DNA of 64,000 nt from Omphalotus guepiniiformis (GCA_028554645.1 JAQOOI010000075.1:868001-932000), one strand, 5' to 3'; positions 1-12,853 are shown, numbered from the stretch's first letter. The notes: a model not told the origin generated them from the letters alone. Numbers and translations are program-made.

Positions 1-1894
1 TAGTTTCGTCTTTGAGGATTGCTGATGGTCCTAGAACAGCCTGCTCAAAATCACGTACATATATCGACGTGCGCCATCTGTGAAGCGCTCGCTGAGTGTC
101 TCGGCATGGCACACCGCGTCGAACAGCAGAATGACGCGTCGCTGCTTGTGGCGCTGAGGGACGAACGTCATCGAGCAACTCGGGATTGCAAAGATCGCAG
201 CACGGCCCAGTAGGAACTAGAGCATGGTCAGTACACTTTGGAAATCTGACGATGCGAAAGACTCACCGGCACTTGCGTTGCAGTAGATTGTTGTTAAGAC
301 CTTACGTCTGCAGACGCCTGTCTGCACCAGCGTGTACAGCCCCTCGTTAGGCGCGTTGACGTTCAAAGGTGGCTCGGCCTTGGTGTAATTCGCGTCGTGT
401 GCACTGTTGTACGAACCTCGAAGTAAGCCTTGTGCCTCTGCATAAACTCTTCGATCTTTTGCTGACGACTTCGGTTTGGCTTTTCTCGCCTTCCGTTTTG
501 TTGTTGAATTAGCTTGCTCAGGTTCCAGCGCGTGTGAGGCTCGCAAATCCTCGGTGTATGCGCTTTTCTCTGCGAGAAGGACTGCTAGCCCCTGACGGTC
601 TGGTGCGCGTGCAGCTCGACCAGCTCGTTGAACGAACGATGATACAGTACCTGGCAATTTCCACTGAACAACAATATCAATGTCAGGTATGTTGCATCCC
701 TTAAAAATACGATTGACGGACGTTCAATTTGTGATAGATATATGGGACATACCATTCCAGCGGCATCTGTACATACCAAGACGCGAATCGCTCCGGCCTT
801 GAATCGTTGCATTACCTCGCGCCGATAATTGTTCGAGTATGCTGAGCTATATGTTTGTATCAAGTTCTTGGTCTGCATGTCGTGAGGTAAGAGCTCTCTG
901 AGATGATCTTCAATATCAATCCCTTTAACAATATTGTCAGCGTATATAAAGGTTTTTGGGATATCAGAAAGCGAGTTAACATTCGTTGGGATGACGAAGT
1001 CGAGATCTCTATAGGAGCTCAACGAATGATGTATCGCTCGGACTATCAGTGAAACGTTTGGCCGATCATTTCCTACGTTGATGTAGGTGTGGTCATTGCT
1101 GTATTGCAGCTTCGACAACACATCGTTACGCACACGGTCAGGCAATGTTGCTGACATTGCGAGCATTGGGACACCCGGTGGAAGTAGAGCTCGAGTGATG
1201 CCAAGCTCTCCAAACTTCTTGCGGAACCCTTCACCCCAATGCGAAACAACATGCGCTTCGTCAACAGCCACCATCAAGACACGATTCCTGAAGTCCGGGT
1301 CACGCAACACTCCCGCTATAAATCGCTTCGACAGAAGCATCTCCGGTGATATGATGACCACCTGCCACTTCCCGCGACAAATATCCTGTAAACGTTACGT
1401 TCAGATTGTCGTCAGCAGCGCTGTAGAGTCCACGAACCGCCATCACATCTGTGGTGCATCCATCATGGGTACTGTTGACTGCCACAGCGTTGATAGCAAA
1501 GTCAGTCTTGAATGTTTCAACCTCGGGTAAGTTTCACTGTCAGTTTAACTGTGTAATGTTGAGTGGCGGCACTCACCTGTTCCTCTTGCAGCGCTATTAA
1601 AGGTGACACAAGGATGACAACTTTGTCTTTGCTGCTCTCATGAACGAGAGGACCAGCGACCAACATAGTCTTCCCAGACCCAGTTCCTGCATGTACAAGT
1701 ACATCTTGCCCGCATAGGATTGCTTTGATGCTGTCCATTTGGAAGTCTCGGATCGAATGGCTGGCCGGCCACTTGAAGTGAGCCAGCATTCTTTTTTCAA
1801 GATCTTCGAACGTTGGATCCTCAGACGACAACTTGAATCTCTGAGCTGTTGTTGCTCTGCGTCTGGCTGTATAGTGAGTGTTATTGCGAGTCAT
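1..1894 (-). CDS. RecQ-family ATP-dependent DNA helicase, 3' end beyond window
   Basis: A superfamily 2 DNA helicase predicted to unwind duplex DNA using ATP. Reading from the ATG at 1894, the first exon carries the Walker A motif AGTGSGKT (about residues 69-76) and LVSPLIALQEEQ (motif Ia). After introns at 1522-1576 and about 1382-1431 come the DEAH box (VDEAHVVSHWGEGFR), motif III (AMSATLP), a motif V region (LVCTDAAGMGCNIPD, joined across an intron) and motif VI (QRAGRAAR). The frame continues after another intron near 214-266 into a segment with PCCDLCNP and WRTSIYVRDF, which I recognise from the C-terminal part of agaricomycete RecQ-like proteins, and leaves the window at base 1. All helicase motifs look intact, so the gene is probably functional. 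Its 5' end lies 66 bp from the divergent DUF6589 gene. Such helicases are multicopy in Agaricomycetes (family knowledge); whether this one is cellular or element-borne cannot be told from the sequence. Confidence 0.88.
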
Positions 1895-1960
1895 TGTTGT
1901 GGTGCAGGTGAAACTTGATGAATTTGATTTTAGGAGCTAGGTACACTATTCATCTCTGCC
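1895..1960. promoter_or_regulatory. 66-bp bidirectional promoter between RecQ helicase and DUF6589 gene
   Basis: Only 66 bp separate the two divergent start codons (1894 on the minus strand, 1961 on the plus strand). Both promoters and both 5' leaders must fit here or reach into the neighbouring coding sequence. No clear TATA box is visible. The arrangement suggests co-expression of the two genes. Confidence 0.5.
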
Positions 1961-4900
1961 ATGTCACTTCCGCCCTCAAGTCCGCCTCCAGACTTTTTCG
2001 AAGGATCCGATGCTGAAGATGTATGGGAAGACACTGACGAGGATGTCAATGTCTCACCTGTCTCACTTGTTCCACCGGCGACTATCGTCTTTGGCCAAAC
2101 TTTGACCTCTTCACCCTTGCGAACGCGAGACAATGTATTTCCAGATGACATTGACGACACCATTGACACCCCTCTTACTCTATCATCCACTACTCGTCAC
2201 TTGTTCCCCATACTTTCCCCGTTACTACCTTTGCGAACACCATTATCTCTCAACAACAACAGACAGCTCTCGAGTGATCCCGGTGTCATACCTACCAGTC
2301 CAGTCAGAGGAAGGACTTCAACTCAGCGTGCTAAGAAGAATCGGGAAAAGGCTGCTCGGAAGAAACGTGCAGCTCGGTCGGTTGCGAGTGGTAGAGCTGC
2401 AGCTCGCAAGAAGGTTGTGCAGGAACAAGCTATTGGTTCTGCCCTGCGGTATCTTGATGAACGCTCAGTCAGTTTCATGGACGTTTTGGTCTATGTCTTT
2501 GACCCTTCGAAACGCCAAGGAGATACTCGTTGGTCGTTCTTCAAGAAGCAGGGGAATGCATCCAAAATCTTGGATTTCTGGGTGTCTTCTCAGAATTCTG
2601 ACCAGGGCCGCACCGAGGTGTCGCAATGGGCAGTCAGTCATGTAGCGAAGTTGGTTAGCACAGAAGCTTGGAAGATTACAAAGTCAGGCATCCTTCAAAG
2701 CATGCGCATCCCAATTACGCTGGAGAATGTTCTAAACTTCGACATGCATACACTCTTTGAGCGATTTCGTAGTGATTTAGCGAAGACGACCACGCATATC
2801 TTACGGGCTCTGACTGTTTCTCCTCGGCGGCTGCTTGTGAGTACTGGAAAGAAAGAAAGGAAGCAACGCACGGAGACGGTACGCGTGTATCTTCAGCCAT
2901 CGTTGCAATCATGTCTAACATTTGAGTCCAAAGGTTATAATGTCGTCGATGCTGGCTGGGCTTGGTGAATACAGTCGGGCCAACAACTTCTCCAAACGAC
3001 TCATGGCTCTCTATCTTTTTGCCACCGGTACTGCACGTCAGGTTATCTCCCTCTTGTCGCATTTGGGCATGAACGAGAGCTATTCAAATTTAATTGCGAA
3101 GGACACCAGATCAAGCAGGCAGCGTGAGAAGGATGAAGAGGAGCGAAAAGCAGGTCGTACACCTAGGCTACCAAAAGGAGGGACTTTGAAGCAATTGTCA
3201 GACTCTGCCAGAGGAAAAACACGCAGTATCGCTGCAGTCGGGTTGTATGGCACGGTGTATGATAATATCAATATGCGCTTTCGAATTGCTGAGCAAATTC
3301 TCGGACGTCACGGTTAGTGCAGAACGTTTACATCTCATGGCTTTCAGGCTCATTCCCCATGTATAGATACACAGGAAAACGGAACCTGTGCAACAATATG
3401 GCCACTTCGACATGCCGATCCTGAAGCCATGAAACTCGCAGCCTTCAAGCTTTCTTTTGACGAAGCGCCACCCCTTTCCATCAATGACATCCTACTCAAT
3501 GAAGAGGAAACACGAATGTTCTCTGAATGCCTGATCCACGGTATTCTACGCATAATTGTTGCTCATGGTGGAGATGGCTTCAAGAATTTCGCAAATACTC
3601 TCGCAGACTGTGTGCCAAGAACTGGTCACTTGATTGATCTCTCGGAGGGTGCTACACAGCTCTATCCCCTGCCGGCTTTCGAGATTGACGAGTCAACTGT
3701 GGTTGGCAATGCAGAGGTTGACCATGCGATAGTCGAGGAGCTACAAGTTCAGGATCAGGGATGGTTCTGGAAGCAAGTACGGATTATAGCTGGTGATCAG
3801 TTATCGTTAGCGCGATTACGTGCGATTTTCAACCTTCGAGCAGGAAAAGAAGGAGGGTACGGGTCTTTTGCATGGGGGGTATGGATGCCGGGCCTATTCC
3901 ACAGCAAAATCGCAGACATGCATGGAATGTTCACCACACACTGGGGTAAGCCCAATTGTGGGAACCGTGATCCTGGCTCTCTCGCATTTCATAACACACA
4001 ATTGAATCGACTTCCAATTTTACTCACATCGTTGCCACCTTTCCGTACCTGTCGTGATCTGGTCTTTGTATCCTTGTATGCTCGTATTCTCCATTGTCTT
4101 CTTATTGTTTCTAAGGCTTCAACATTGGAGGAATGTGCAGCGAAAATTGAAGACTTCGAGCAGCTCTACACCTATGGAAAAGAGATTTACGAGACATACA
4201 CTAACTCCCAAACTGTCACGGAGCTGCGCTGGGAACGATCCATGGAGCTAGCGGAGCTGAGCGACAGACAGAGACAGGACAGCAGCTCAACACATATGCC
4301 TTCATTGACAGAAGGTGATATGGTGTATGAGAATGCCCTCCTGTTCCTGCGTGATGCTCTTATCTCGCGCGAGTTCACAGATGCTATCAAATGCGGTGAT
4401 TCAGGTCGGGTTCTCCTTGTATTGAAGACATGGTCACTCAGCTTTCGTGGTAATGGCCGAACGAAATACGGATATGAGATGCTTCACATCATTCATAATC
4501 TCACTCATGTATGGCCTGAAAAATTGCGGTACGTTCGCCTCAGTGTTGATATACATAGGCTGACCTTAGTATAGAAAGATCGTGTTAGATAACTGGCTTC
4601 TCAATCCCTCCGGGCGACCAAACTCATGGGTCGAGGTCGACTTAGTTCAAGAGCATATGAATTTTTGGATTAAGGTGCGCACAGAGATGGCTTCGTAACT
4701 CATTTCAAGACTCTTAAAATGTTACTATAGACGTACTACAAGGCCCAGGGAAGCAATGCATCTTGGGACTTTCTCAAAACAGTTGCTCCATGTGTGCAGG
4801 CGCTCCGTCACATTACAGGGATGATGAACGGGAGTCTTGGTCTAGAGAACGGAACGAAGCACAGCACGCCTGACTTGTCAAATGACATAGCTAAGCTGAT

Positions 4901-5429
4901 GGAAAGTCTAGATGAACACAAGGTTTACGAAGTCCAAAAGGGTCGAGTTCTTGACAACGACGACTCTCCTGTTGTCAATGTTGTTAGTGTAGGCCTGCAA
5001 AACCTCATAGACCCTTCAAACAATCCACTCGAAGAATATAACAGGGCATTTGTACGCCTCCAGGCTCGCCGTCGCATGATTCCTGTTGTTGATGATACAC
5101 CATCCGAGTTCAGAGCCCCGGCAGTCGTGATGTCTCAACACTCTCCACTGAGGCGGGATTCTCCTCAAGACGACGGAGCTTCGTCTACAGTCCTGGATTC
5201 ACGCACTGATGATACCTTACTAGAGGATGACGAGCATGATGTTGAGTCAGATGGGGAGGATGCTTTAGCATTTCTTGATGATGAGGACGAGCCGACACTC
5301 GAGCGACTATCTGCAGAAGATGTCTCACTGGATATGGATGAGGACTTTGATCCAAACTTAACCTTAAATGAGGAGTGCTGGGGAGATTGGGAGACGTACA
5401 ATATTGACTTTGCCGATGCTGATGAGTAG
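1961..5429 (+). CDS. DUF6589 domain protein (possible transposon-related)
   Basis: A long protein assembled from five exons: 1961-2878, 2934-3312, 3367-4528, 4575-4674 and 4731-5429; every junction keeps the frame with GT-AG introns. The N-terminal 140 residues are acidic then strongly basic (KK/RAARKKR-type stretch), compatible with nuclear localisation. The middle matches what I know of the agaricomycete DUF6589 family: ENGTCATIWPL, WFWKQVRIIAGDQLS, ARLR, LFHSKIADMHGMFTTHWG and YGYEMLHIIHNLTHVWP. The C-terminus is very acidic with many Asp/Glu runs. The biochemical role of DUF6589 is not established. The aspartate in GDQLS and the HxxxxDxH-like segment are only candidates for metal ligands. 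The frame is open to the TAG at 5427-5429 and no disabling lesion was seen. The partner helicase on the other side of a 66-bp spacer suggests a two-gene module. Confidence 0.82.
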
Positions 5430-6084
5430 ATGAGTAGTATTAGCTCGCTGTTGTGTTACCATATCCTAAGCTTTTACTTTCTGACATGATTTTAATGCGG
5501 AAATTAGTTTTTATATATGGCAGATTCCTCAATGAGACTTGTAGAAGTGCTAAGTCATTTGGAGGCCACCTAGGGCCACTTTCGCTACCAGGCGGAAAAC
5601 AGAAAACCTTCTAAGTCCAATGTCACAAACCGTGACCCTGCCAAAGTGACAACGGTCAGGACCAGCCGTTCCACAAGAGCATCTGTTGTTTGTTGCGCAA
5701 ACAACTGGTTTTGGATGTTTACCGTCTAAACATGCTCGCGTGGACGGCTGGTCGCGAGTCTAAGCCTTTTCAAATTGCAACCAAAGAAAAAAATCTGTAA
5801 AGAAGAGAAGCGGCACAGGAACACGACCTGCAAGCACTGCACGCATTCTCTGAAGAAGAATCGGACCACACTGCCACACAGGACTCTTTCGCCACGTGAG
5901 GCACTGCATGTCAAGTACGGGTGAAAGACAAGAGTACATAAATTACCTGGGCAATTCACTGAAGATGGAAGGGTTGAATCTGATATATCTCTCCCGCAAA
6001 AAAAGGATTGGTTCCAGCGAAGGGATCCATTTATCCAGTCATTCGACTGATCTGACAGCGGGGTGAAGGGTGTGAAGATTGGAC
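5430..6084. other. Intergenic region with promoter of the Zn2Cys6 factor
   Basis: No gene supported. The stretch holds the 3' flank of the DUF6589 gene and, in its right part, the promoter and leader of the transcription factor that starts at 6161. A 133-codon minus-strand open frame at 5726-6127 has no recognisable domain and overlaps the leader intron, so it is treated as chance. Confidence 0.6.
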
Positions 6085-6139
6085 GTAAGTGGTTGGCTAT
6101 CTCATCACTTACTGGGCTTATAGTCACTTCTCTTTACAG
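6085..6139 (+). other. Probable 5'-leader intron of the Zn2Cys6 gene
   Basis: A perfect donor (GTAAGT at 6085) and a pyrimidine-rich acceptor (CTTTACAG ending at 6139) are 55 bp apart, the usual intron length here. They lie just upstream of the ATG at 6161. Splicing removes the upstream ATG at 6089 and favours 6161 as the start. Confidence 0.65.
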
Positions 6140-6160
6140 TCTCTTCCTTTATTTACCACC

Positions 6161-9100
6161 ATGTCCAATTCATACGATTCCAGTTCGCACTGGAATCAGT
6201 CTCATTCGCCTTATAATCAGCCTCATCTCCAGCTCGAGCAAGAGTTTGACTACCAAAATACGTCCAGTGGCTCCCAGTTTCGCTCCTACCCGGAACCATT
6301 TCCATTCTCTCAAACCAGCTATGACAATACTTTTGATTTCAATTCTTCAAACCTTCGGTCATCGCAAGGCAATGATTCCTTCCCCTTGGACTCCCAGCAG
6401 CCTCGCCATTCCTTTGGTTTTACAGCTCCGGCGTCTCAGACTACATCATTCTCGGATGGCAACGTTCGTGGGGTATCCATGCAGCCGCAGCAGCCAGGTT
6501 CATATCAGAATGCTCAACCTGTATACAACTTCCAACCCCCTCCTCGGGTTGATGTTAGCTCGGGGCCTATCCGTCCTGTTCTAACTACTTCTCCTCCTCC
6601 AATGCATGACGACTCGGGTTCGCGTGGCACAGTTCTACATCGTCAGCAATCATCTCGGTCGAGCCGCCCCTTGAGTCGCCCCTTGAAAGCCAAAAGGTCC
6701 CGCCCTAATGACCAGGTAGATGATGGCAGAGACGATGATGAGGTCGAGGGCGCCGGAGATCACAAAGAATCTGGCAAGGGCGTTAAACAGCGAGTATCAT
6801 TACACTTGTTTCCGTCTCGACCCGTCTGACATCGTTCACTTAAGGGGCGCATGTGCCAGGTGCAAAAGCCTCAAAGGTATGTCTGATGTTCCCTTCGTCT
6901 CATCCTTGTGTTTACGCGTTATTAGTGCGCTGCGAGTTCAAAACTGATACGGATCCATGTAAACGTTGCCTGAATGGTGGTCACGATTGTGTGATACCAG
7001 GGCGGAAGAAACGGCGAACTCCTCCGTTAGTTTTCTCCGGCTCTTGTCTGTCGTTTCCGAATTCTGAGTGAAGTTTACAGTAAACGTGAACATCTTCTCA
7101 ATGAGATTCAAAAACAAGCAGAGGAAATTCAGAGGCTTATGGCCAAACTATCCAAGCTTGAGGAAGCTAACAAGAACACTTCACGTCCTTCCGTCGCAGT
7201 CAACTCCGATGCCTTTTCTGGCTCTGCGTCTCCTCCGGTCTTGTCGCCTTCTTCTACAAACAATTCTTCTTACTTCAGTCCAGAGCTGACCACCAATATG
7301 AATAATCAGTCTTCTCCCGAAACAAACAAAGATGTCGAAGATTGGATAGCTAAAGCTCGCGATAGCTTGGCAGAGTTTGGTGGATTTATCGGCATTGGAG
7401 GGGCTAGCATGCCCAAAAGCTATATAGTTGAGCAAGATCCGGAAGACTCCCCTGATAGCGGTGATAGCGGAGATGATTATAGGGAGGAGGACGGCGTCTC
7501 GGGTGATGGGCAAGACGATGAATACGAAATAGCTGTGGTCGATTCGGACGGCGAGGAATGGAGTCCTCAAGAGGCAGACCAGCGGAGAGCCTCGAGTAAG
7601 CGTCTTTCAGGTTCCAGTGCCGGGAGTGCCGCTGGACTCCCACCAGCCCTAAAACTCAAGGAGCAAGGCAAGTCGGTGACGATCCCCAACGAGGCGGTAC
7701 CATTTGGCTTGATGGCGAAATTGAGCTTGAAGAATAACAGAAAACGAGGGAGTAGTTCCGATGAGCAAACGGAAGAACCTGAAACTGGGGTAGCAAATGC
7801 TGATTTCTTCAGGCCGAGTACGTCGGTCCTGCTCTCCAAAGCCCAAGGTGTCTTATCTTCTTGACTTTACGCAGGTCCTGGTCCCGACCCAGCAAGAATG
7901 CCAGCTGAGTCTCAGTCTCAGCAGTTACCCCACATCTTAACGAAGGGCTTAATAACACCCGTCGAAGCCGAAAAGCTCTTCAAGATGTTAGTAGTCTTTC
8001 GCCCTCCGTTGAATGTTTTGATGACGTATTTGTATATCAGCTTCTTCGATCTCATCAATCCCTCCGTTTCTTTAGTCGATCCAGTTTTATATACTGCCCA
8101 GAGAACTGTGTATCGAAGCCCCTTCCTTTTCACAGCTAGTGAGTACCTGATCACATTACTTTTTCACCTTTGATACTAATTGTCCGTTCAAGTTTGTGCC
8201 ATTTCATCTCGCTTTTACCGGGAGCGTCCTGAACTGTACCTCCAAGTCATGCATTTTGCGCAACTCGCCGCAGGTACTGCGTTAATCGGCGGCCCAAAGA
8301 ATATCGAGATGTGTATAGCTTATATCTTGCTCAGCTTGTATCCTGCACCTCTAAAACGCTGGGAAGAGTCTCGCGGTTGGCTCTATCTCGGAGTAGCAAT
8401 ACGGTCAGCTTCATTGCTTTCAGTCATCTTTTTCATCCCTTATCTTGTCTCTAGAATCGCCACGGAACTCAATCTCTATCTTCCCAACACCGCAAAACCT
8501 CAGAATGAGTATCACGCCCGCGAGCAGCTCAACCGCACACGGGTATGGCTAAACTGCTTCAACCTTGACCGTTCAACAGGTTCTCAGAATGGGAAACCTC
8601 CGATCATAAGCGATTCAGATTATATCGCAAACCATTGCGAAGACTGGTGGAAGAGCTCTCCCTTCAACATGAAGAATTTCGATATTCAGCTGTGCTGTTA
8701 CAACTCTGAGCTCAAAGTCATGGCCAAGTTCAGATCACGAATATATAATGATCCCAGTCATCCAACAGGTTTGAACAAGGTGAGATTTCATCCAATCACT
8801 GTCAGCCCTTACTAATGTGTCGATGCCTTGCATAGGAGGTAGACTTTGCGCAGCTAGCTACAGAAACCGACGAGGAGCTCATGGACCTTCAAGCAAAGTG
8901 GTATCCAATTTTGGACGAAAACGTTGATAAGAACGACACACCAGGCAATTTCCGGCTAGGCCTTCTGAAATTAGCATTTGGTTACGCCCGCCTAATCGTA
9001 CTTTCGTACGGGTTCCAACATGCGTTTGGGAAAAACTCATCAAAAGAGAACCCATTCTTGACGCGATGCCTCAATGCCGCAAATGACATTGTCACAGCAA

Positions 9101-10009
9101 TGGTTGAAGACATCGGCCGTCCTGAACAGAGTGGGTTTTACTTCTTCACCGCTGAGTTCTTCAGTCTGTAACGACGCACGTTTAGGAATCTATATACGTC
9201 ATGGACCTGAAGCTCAAAGTGTGTTCGTTGCTTTTGCAGCAGCATTCTTGGTTAAGGTGGGTTTTTTTTTTATCTCCGCCTACGTGCTTTAGCCAAATTA
9301 AATTCTGCTCTCAGCTTCTCCAACCAAAATTTTCTGCTTATATCGACGCCAATGCCCGTGTCGAGATTCGCGCACGGGTCCAGAAGGTCATCGACTTCTT
9401 TGGTTCACCAGAGATTGCTATCGATAACCGTCATGGACCCAGGCTTTACGCTCGCTTCCTAAAAGGCCTGCTTGCTTCTCCTTTAGTGGCTGAACCTGGA
9501 GCAAAGCTTCAACGGAAGAAGAGTCAGAGGCTCAAGTCGTCCTCCGGGGGTGCCGGGGGTGATGCAAACTCTGATGCGGCTGGCAACGTGTTTGAGCACG
9601 CGTCCCCTGCGACCACCACGCACTCTTTATCCCCACCTCCGTCTCATGGTGCGCTCTCCTTCGATCAGTTCGCTCCTGCAGAAGGCGCTATTGATCCTTT
9701 CATGCCTACTTCCGCACTTCCCGGCGCCTCTGGTATGGAACAAAACAATTTCGGGATGAATATGACAGATTATCTGCAGGCGCCACTGCCTGAAGACGAC
9801 TTCCTGGCAATGCAGTCTATGAATGATCTTTCACAGTGGCAAGATCCTACTGTACCAGGTTAGTTCACTTTGTGGAAGTAACCTATGGACTTTGCTTACA
9901 CCCCCTTCTATCAGGCATGAACTGGTTTGCACAATTTCAGCATGATGTACAGATGCGATCGGCTCCCGAAATGATATCGTATCCTACAGTCCAATACATG
10001 GCCACATAG
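6161..10009 (+). CDS. Zn2Cys6 fungal transcription factor (priB-like)
   Basis: A nuclear DNA-binding regulator. The start at 6161 follows the leader intron. The first ~210 residues are Gln/Ser/Pro-rich and low in complexity, ending in a basic patch (KAKRSRPND). The binuclear zinc cluster is joined across an intron near 6878-6925 and has six cysteines spaced C-x2-C-x6-C-x8-C-x2-C-x6-C (CARCKSLKVRC ... CKRCLNGGHDC), followed by the basic linker PGRKKRRTPP and a short coiled coil (about 7075-7180, EIQKQAEEIQRLMAKL). A very acidic Ser-rich linker (about 7435-7570) precedes the middle homology region, recognisable by LPHILTKGLITPVEAEKL, FDLINPSVSLVDP and RGWLYLGVAIR. The C-terminus is Gln/Pro-rich with a last small exon ending at the TAG at 10007-10009. 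The layout resembles the mushroom regulator priB and the wider Fungal_trans family; the target genes are unknown. About ten short GT-AG introns are implied. Confidence 0.85.
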
Positions 10010-10268
10010 AAAATTCATTCTTTATTTGTGTGTGTACTGTATATTATTTTTGCAATTGTTGGCAGTTGCAAAACTCATTCGCATAATACTGTTTTATGTA
10101 CTCACTTCCCTATCATTTGTACGTTTCTCCTATGCCTCCCTTCAAATTACTTAAGGTACAGTTATATTGGTTGTACAATGTATCCAAAAGTCACATCGTA
10201 ACAATACATTTCGAAATAATTAATGAAAAGAGTTTACACATGTATGCCAAAGTACGAGACGAGTACAT

Positions 10269-12853
10269 TTATAGCCTCGCATCGCGAGGCATTGCCCTCA
10301 AAGCCTGCCGGACACCAAGATCGCTCAATACATCCTCTGCTCCTCCTAGCAAGGCATCGAAAGGAATCGTGCGGTGATACTGAGTAACAGCAACAGAATT
10401 ACAATAAGTCAAGACTCATGGTATGAAAGTGCTCACATGTTCGATGAACTTGCCCATTCCTGATATAGCAGAAAATGTCAGCATTTGCCACAACTAACTA
10501 GACAGATCATACCTGATTTCGTAACACCTCTACCACCAAAGATCTGGACAGCATCTCTGGCAGTTTCTTGGCCAGATGCCGTAGAGTAACTTTTCAGGAA
10601 GGCTATTTGTCTGTAAAGATAATGCGTCTAACGATTGCGAATAACAAGTGTAAAAGAATCACGAACCCTGCCAACTTGCTTGCTTGTTGCTTGTACGACT
10701 ACCGCACATTTTTTCATGAGCTAAACATTCTCTAGAATAACTTGAAGGACGTACCATGTTACACATTTGATACGTAATGTTTTCAAGCCAATTCTGAACA
10801 CCTGCCACGCCGTTCAATAATTGCAATGGTAAGAAGATTAAGCTACGCACTTTCTGCGCGCTGAATCATGGCTGCCATTTTAGAGCGAATTACAGCGAGA
10901 GAGTTGAGAGGTTTTCCGAATGCCTTCCGCTGAGCAGTCCATTTGAGAAAGATGTTCAATGAAATAGAACTAAATATTCTGCCTGAAATTCTCAGGTTCT
11001 TACTTGAGACATTCCTCGACTGCAGATTTATCAGTATCGAGACACTATATCGCGGCGAGAATATGACTCACCGATGGCTCTTTGACTTCGAGCTGAAGCA
11101 CAGCACATAACCCAACGCTCATGGTTGAAGTTACTACCGCGGAGAAAATCATTAGACGGAAAAGGCAAATAGCAACAGCAGACTATACCTGAGGATAACA
11201 AATATTCCTCCACCTTCTTCTCCCAGCGTATTACCGACTGGCACCCGGACGTTGTCAAACGTGATGAATGCAGTTCCTGCAGACGTCGAGTAACTGGTCT
11301 TGATCTGGCGAGTCTCAACGCCCTCTACCCTTTCGACCAATATAACAGTAAACCCGTCCTATAAGAGATAGCGCATGAATTAATGCGTCGTAATCATGAA
11401 ATTGCGACCCTCACTTCAGTCTTGCATCCGACAGTGAAATAGTCAGCGAAACTGAGAACGCGAGTCAATTCACGATCTTGTTAGCGGTCAACGAGTACGT
11501 ACGTGCCGTTCGTGATCCATTTCTTGGACCCTACATTGAGCAAGGTGTTAGCCCGGATATTTGATGTTGTGCAACAATTTCACTTACCATTGATGATCCA
11601 CTCTTTTCCATCCTTACTTTTGACAGCAGTTGTCTGCATCCCCATAACATCACTACCCGCGTATGCTTCAGAGATCGCCAGGCAGATAAATTTCTTGCCA
11701 GAAAGAACATCGGGGACGACTTTGGCTTTGAGTTCTTCACTACCAAAGTTGAGAACAGGTGGAAGACCAATAACCTTCCCACCCAACATGCCTACCGAGG
11801 AAAAAACGGATGAAGAATACGACACTATACGCACAAATTATTCACGTACCGTCGCCATATCCTCGAGCACCACAGCGTGTCAATTCTTGGGTAATGATCA
11901 ACTAGCCACGAGTCAACTTCGCGCGAGCACTTTATCATGTTGAACACACCTCATGGAAGTAGTCAAACTCTTCGGGTTTCACGAGTCCACCCATGAGAGT
12001 CCGTCCTTTTAGGTGCTTGCCCGGTCCCATACGCATGGCATGAATATTAAGCTCGCTGTCATTGACTTTGAGATCGAAAGCAGTCAAAAGAGGTGTCATG
12101 GAACCTACGCCATTTTATCAAAGACATGTTGACTTGGTCTCTTGCCGTCTTCCTCTCTAAGCTGTACGATGTTCAGGGGCCAGATGACGCATTGAGATAG
12201 CGTTCGGACATACGAGGGCATCAGGAGTTACATATTCATCTGTGAATTTGCGGAACGCTTTCTGAAATTCTCGGTGATTCTGTTGGACAGATTTAAGAAA
12301 GATCGGCATGAAAGTGCATAATGCTGACCTTGGTGTAGTACGGGCTGTAGTATCCTTCCGATAGCCAAGTAGGCTCAGCATAGGGGACTTTGCTGATGTG
12401 TCCAATCTCTGGAGCATTGAGTACACTAGCTTCACCCTCAATAGTACCGATGACAAGACGCTGATACTGAGGTTTTTGTAGGATCTCCATGCGATGCAGG
12501 GCAAAGAAATTTTCAGTAGCATCCTGACCGGCTGTTAATCGAGCCGTTAGTTTCAGCACTACGGAATGAAATCTCTTACGCACCAACTTCTTCGTCGACT
12601 AGAGCGGCAACACCCCCTGGATGCATACCCAAAAACCGCGACAAGTCGTATACTTTGGCATCAATAATGACCCACTACGATATCGAATTAGACATGAGAG
12701 ATGTGAAGTATCCAAGTTCCACGAACCAGATCCTCCTGCTTGTTATGCTGAACGAAGAGACCATTGAACAAAAAGAAAGAAATGAAGAATGAACACAAAA
12801 ACTACCTTGGCGACCTCTTCTCTAGTGAATTGCTTAAGCTGTTTGGAGGCCAT
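10269..12853 (-). CDS. Cytochrome b5 / acyl-CoA dehydrogenase fusion, probably peroxisomal
   Basis: A flavoprotein that would desaturate an acyl-CoA, with an N-terminal haem domain. The start at 12853 gives MASKQLKQFTREEVAK, then the cytochrome b5 core with the haem-binding HPGG (FLGMHPGGVAALVDEEVG) within the first ~70 residues. The dehydrogenase part follows: AMRMGPGKHLKGRTLMGG, LAISEAYAGSDVMGMQT (flavin/substrate loop), KKWITNGT, TAFITFDNVRVPVGN, NHERWVM and, at the C-terminus, VQIFGGRGVTKSGMGKFIE and LGGAEDVLSDLGVRQA. The Glu in GGAED sits where the family carries a catalytic acid (inference from motif position). The last residues are ARL, which fits the PTS1 consensus [SAC][KRH][LM]. Many short introns are needed, all found with GT-AG ends. 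It lies downstream of, and co-directional with, two CoA-racemase-like genes, which supports a shared pathway. Ascomycete and basidiomycete peroxisomes are known to use such dehydrogenases beside acyl-CoA oxidases. Confidence 0.87.

Noticed and set aside
19..213. 64-codon plus-strand frame
   Set aside because: It is antisense to the clearly conserved C-terminal part of the RecQ-like helicase (CDLCNP, WRTSIYVRDF).
5726..6127. 133-codon minus-strand frame upstream of the Zn2Cys6 gene
   Set aside because: No domain, overlaps the leader intron and promoter of the transcription factor, and shows no splice logic.
7181..7839. Several minus-strand frames opposite the Zn2Cys6 gene
   Set aside because: They mirror the acidic Ser/Asp-rich linker; low-complexity sequence gives long antisense frames by chance.
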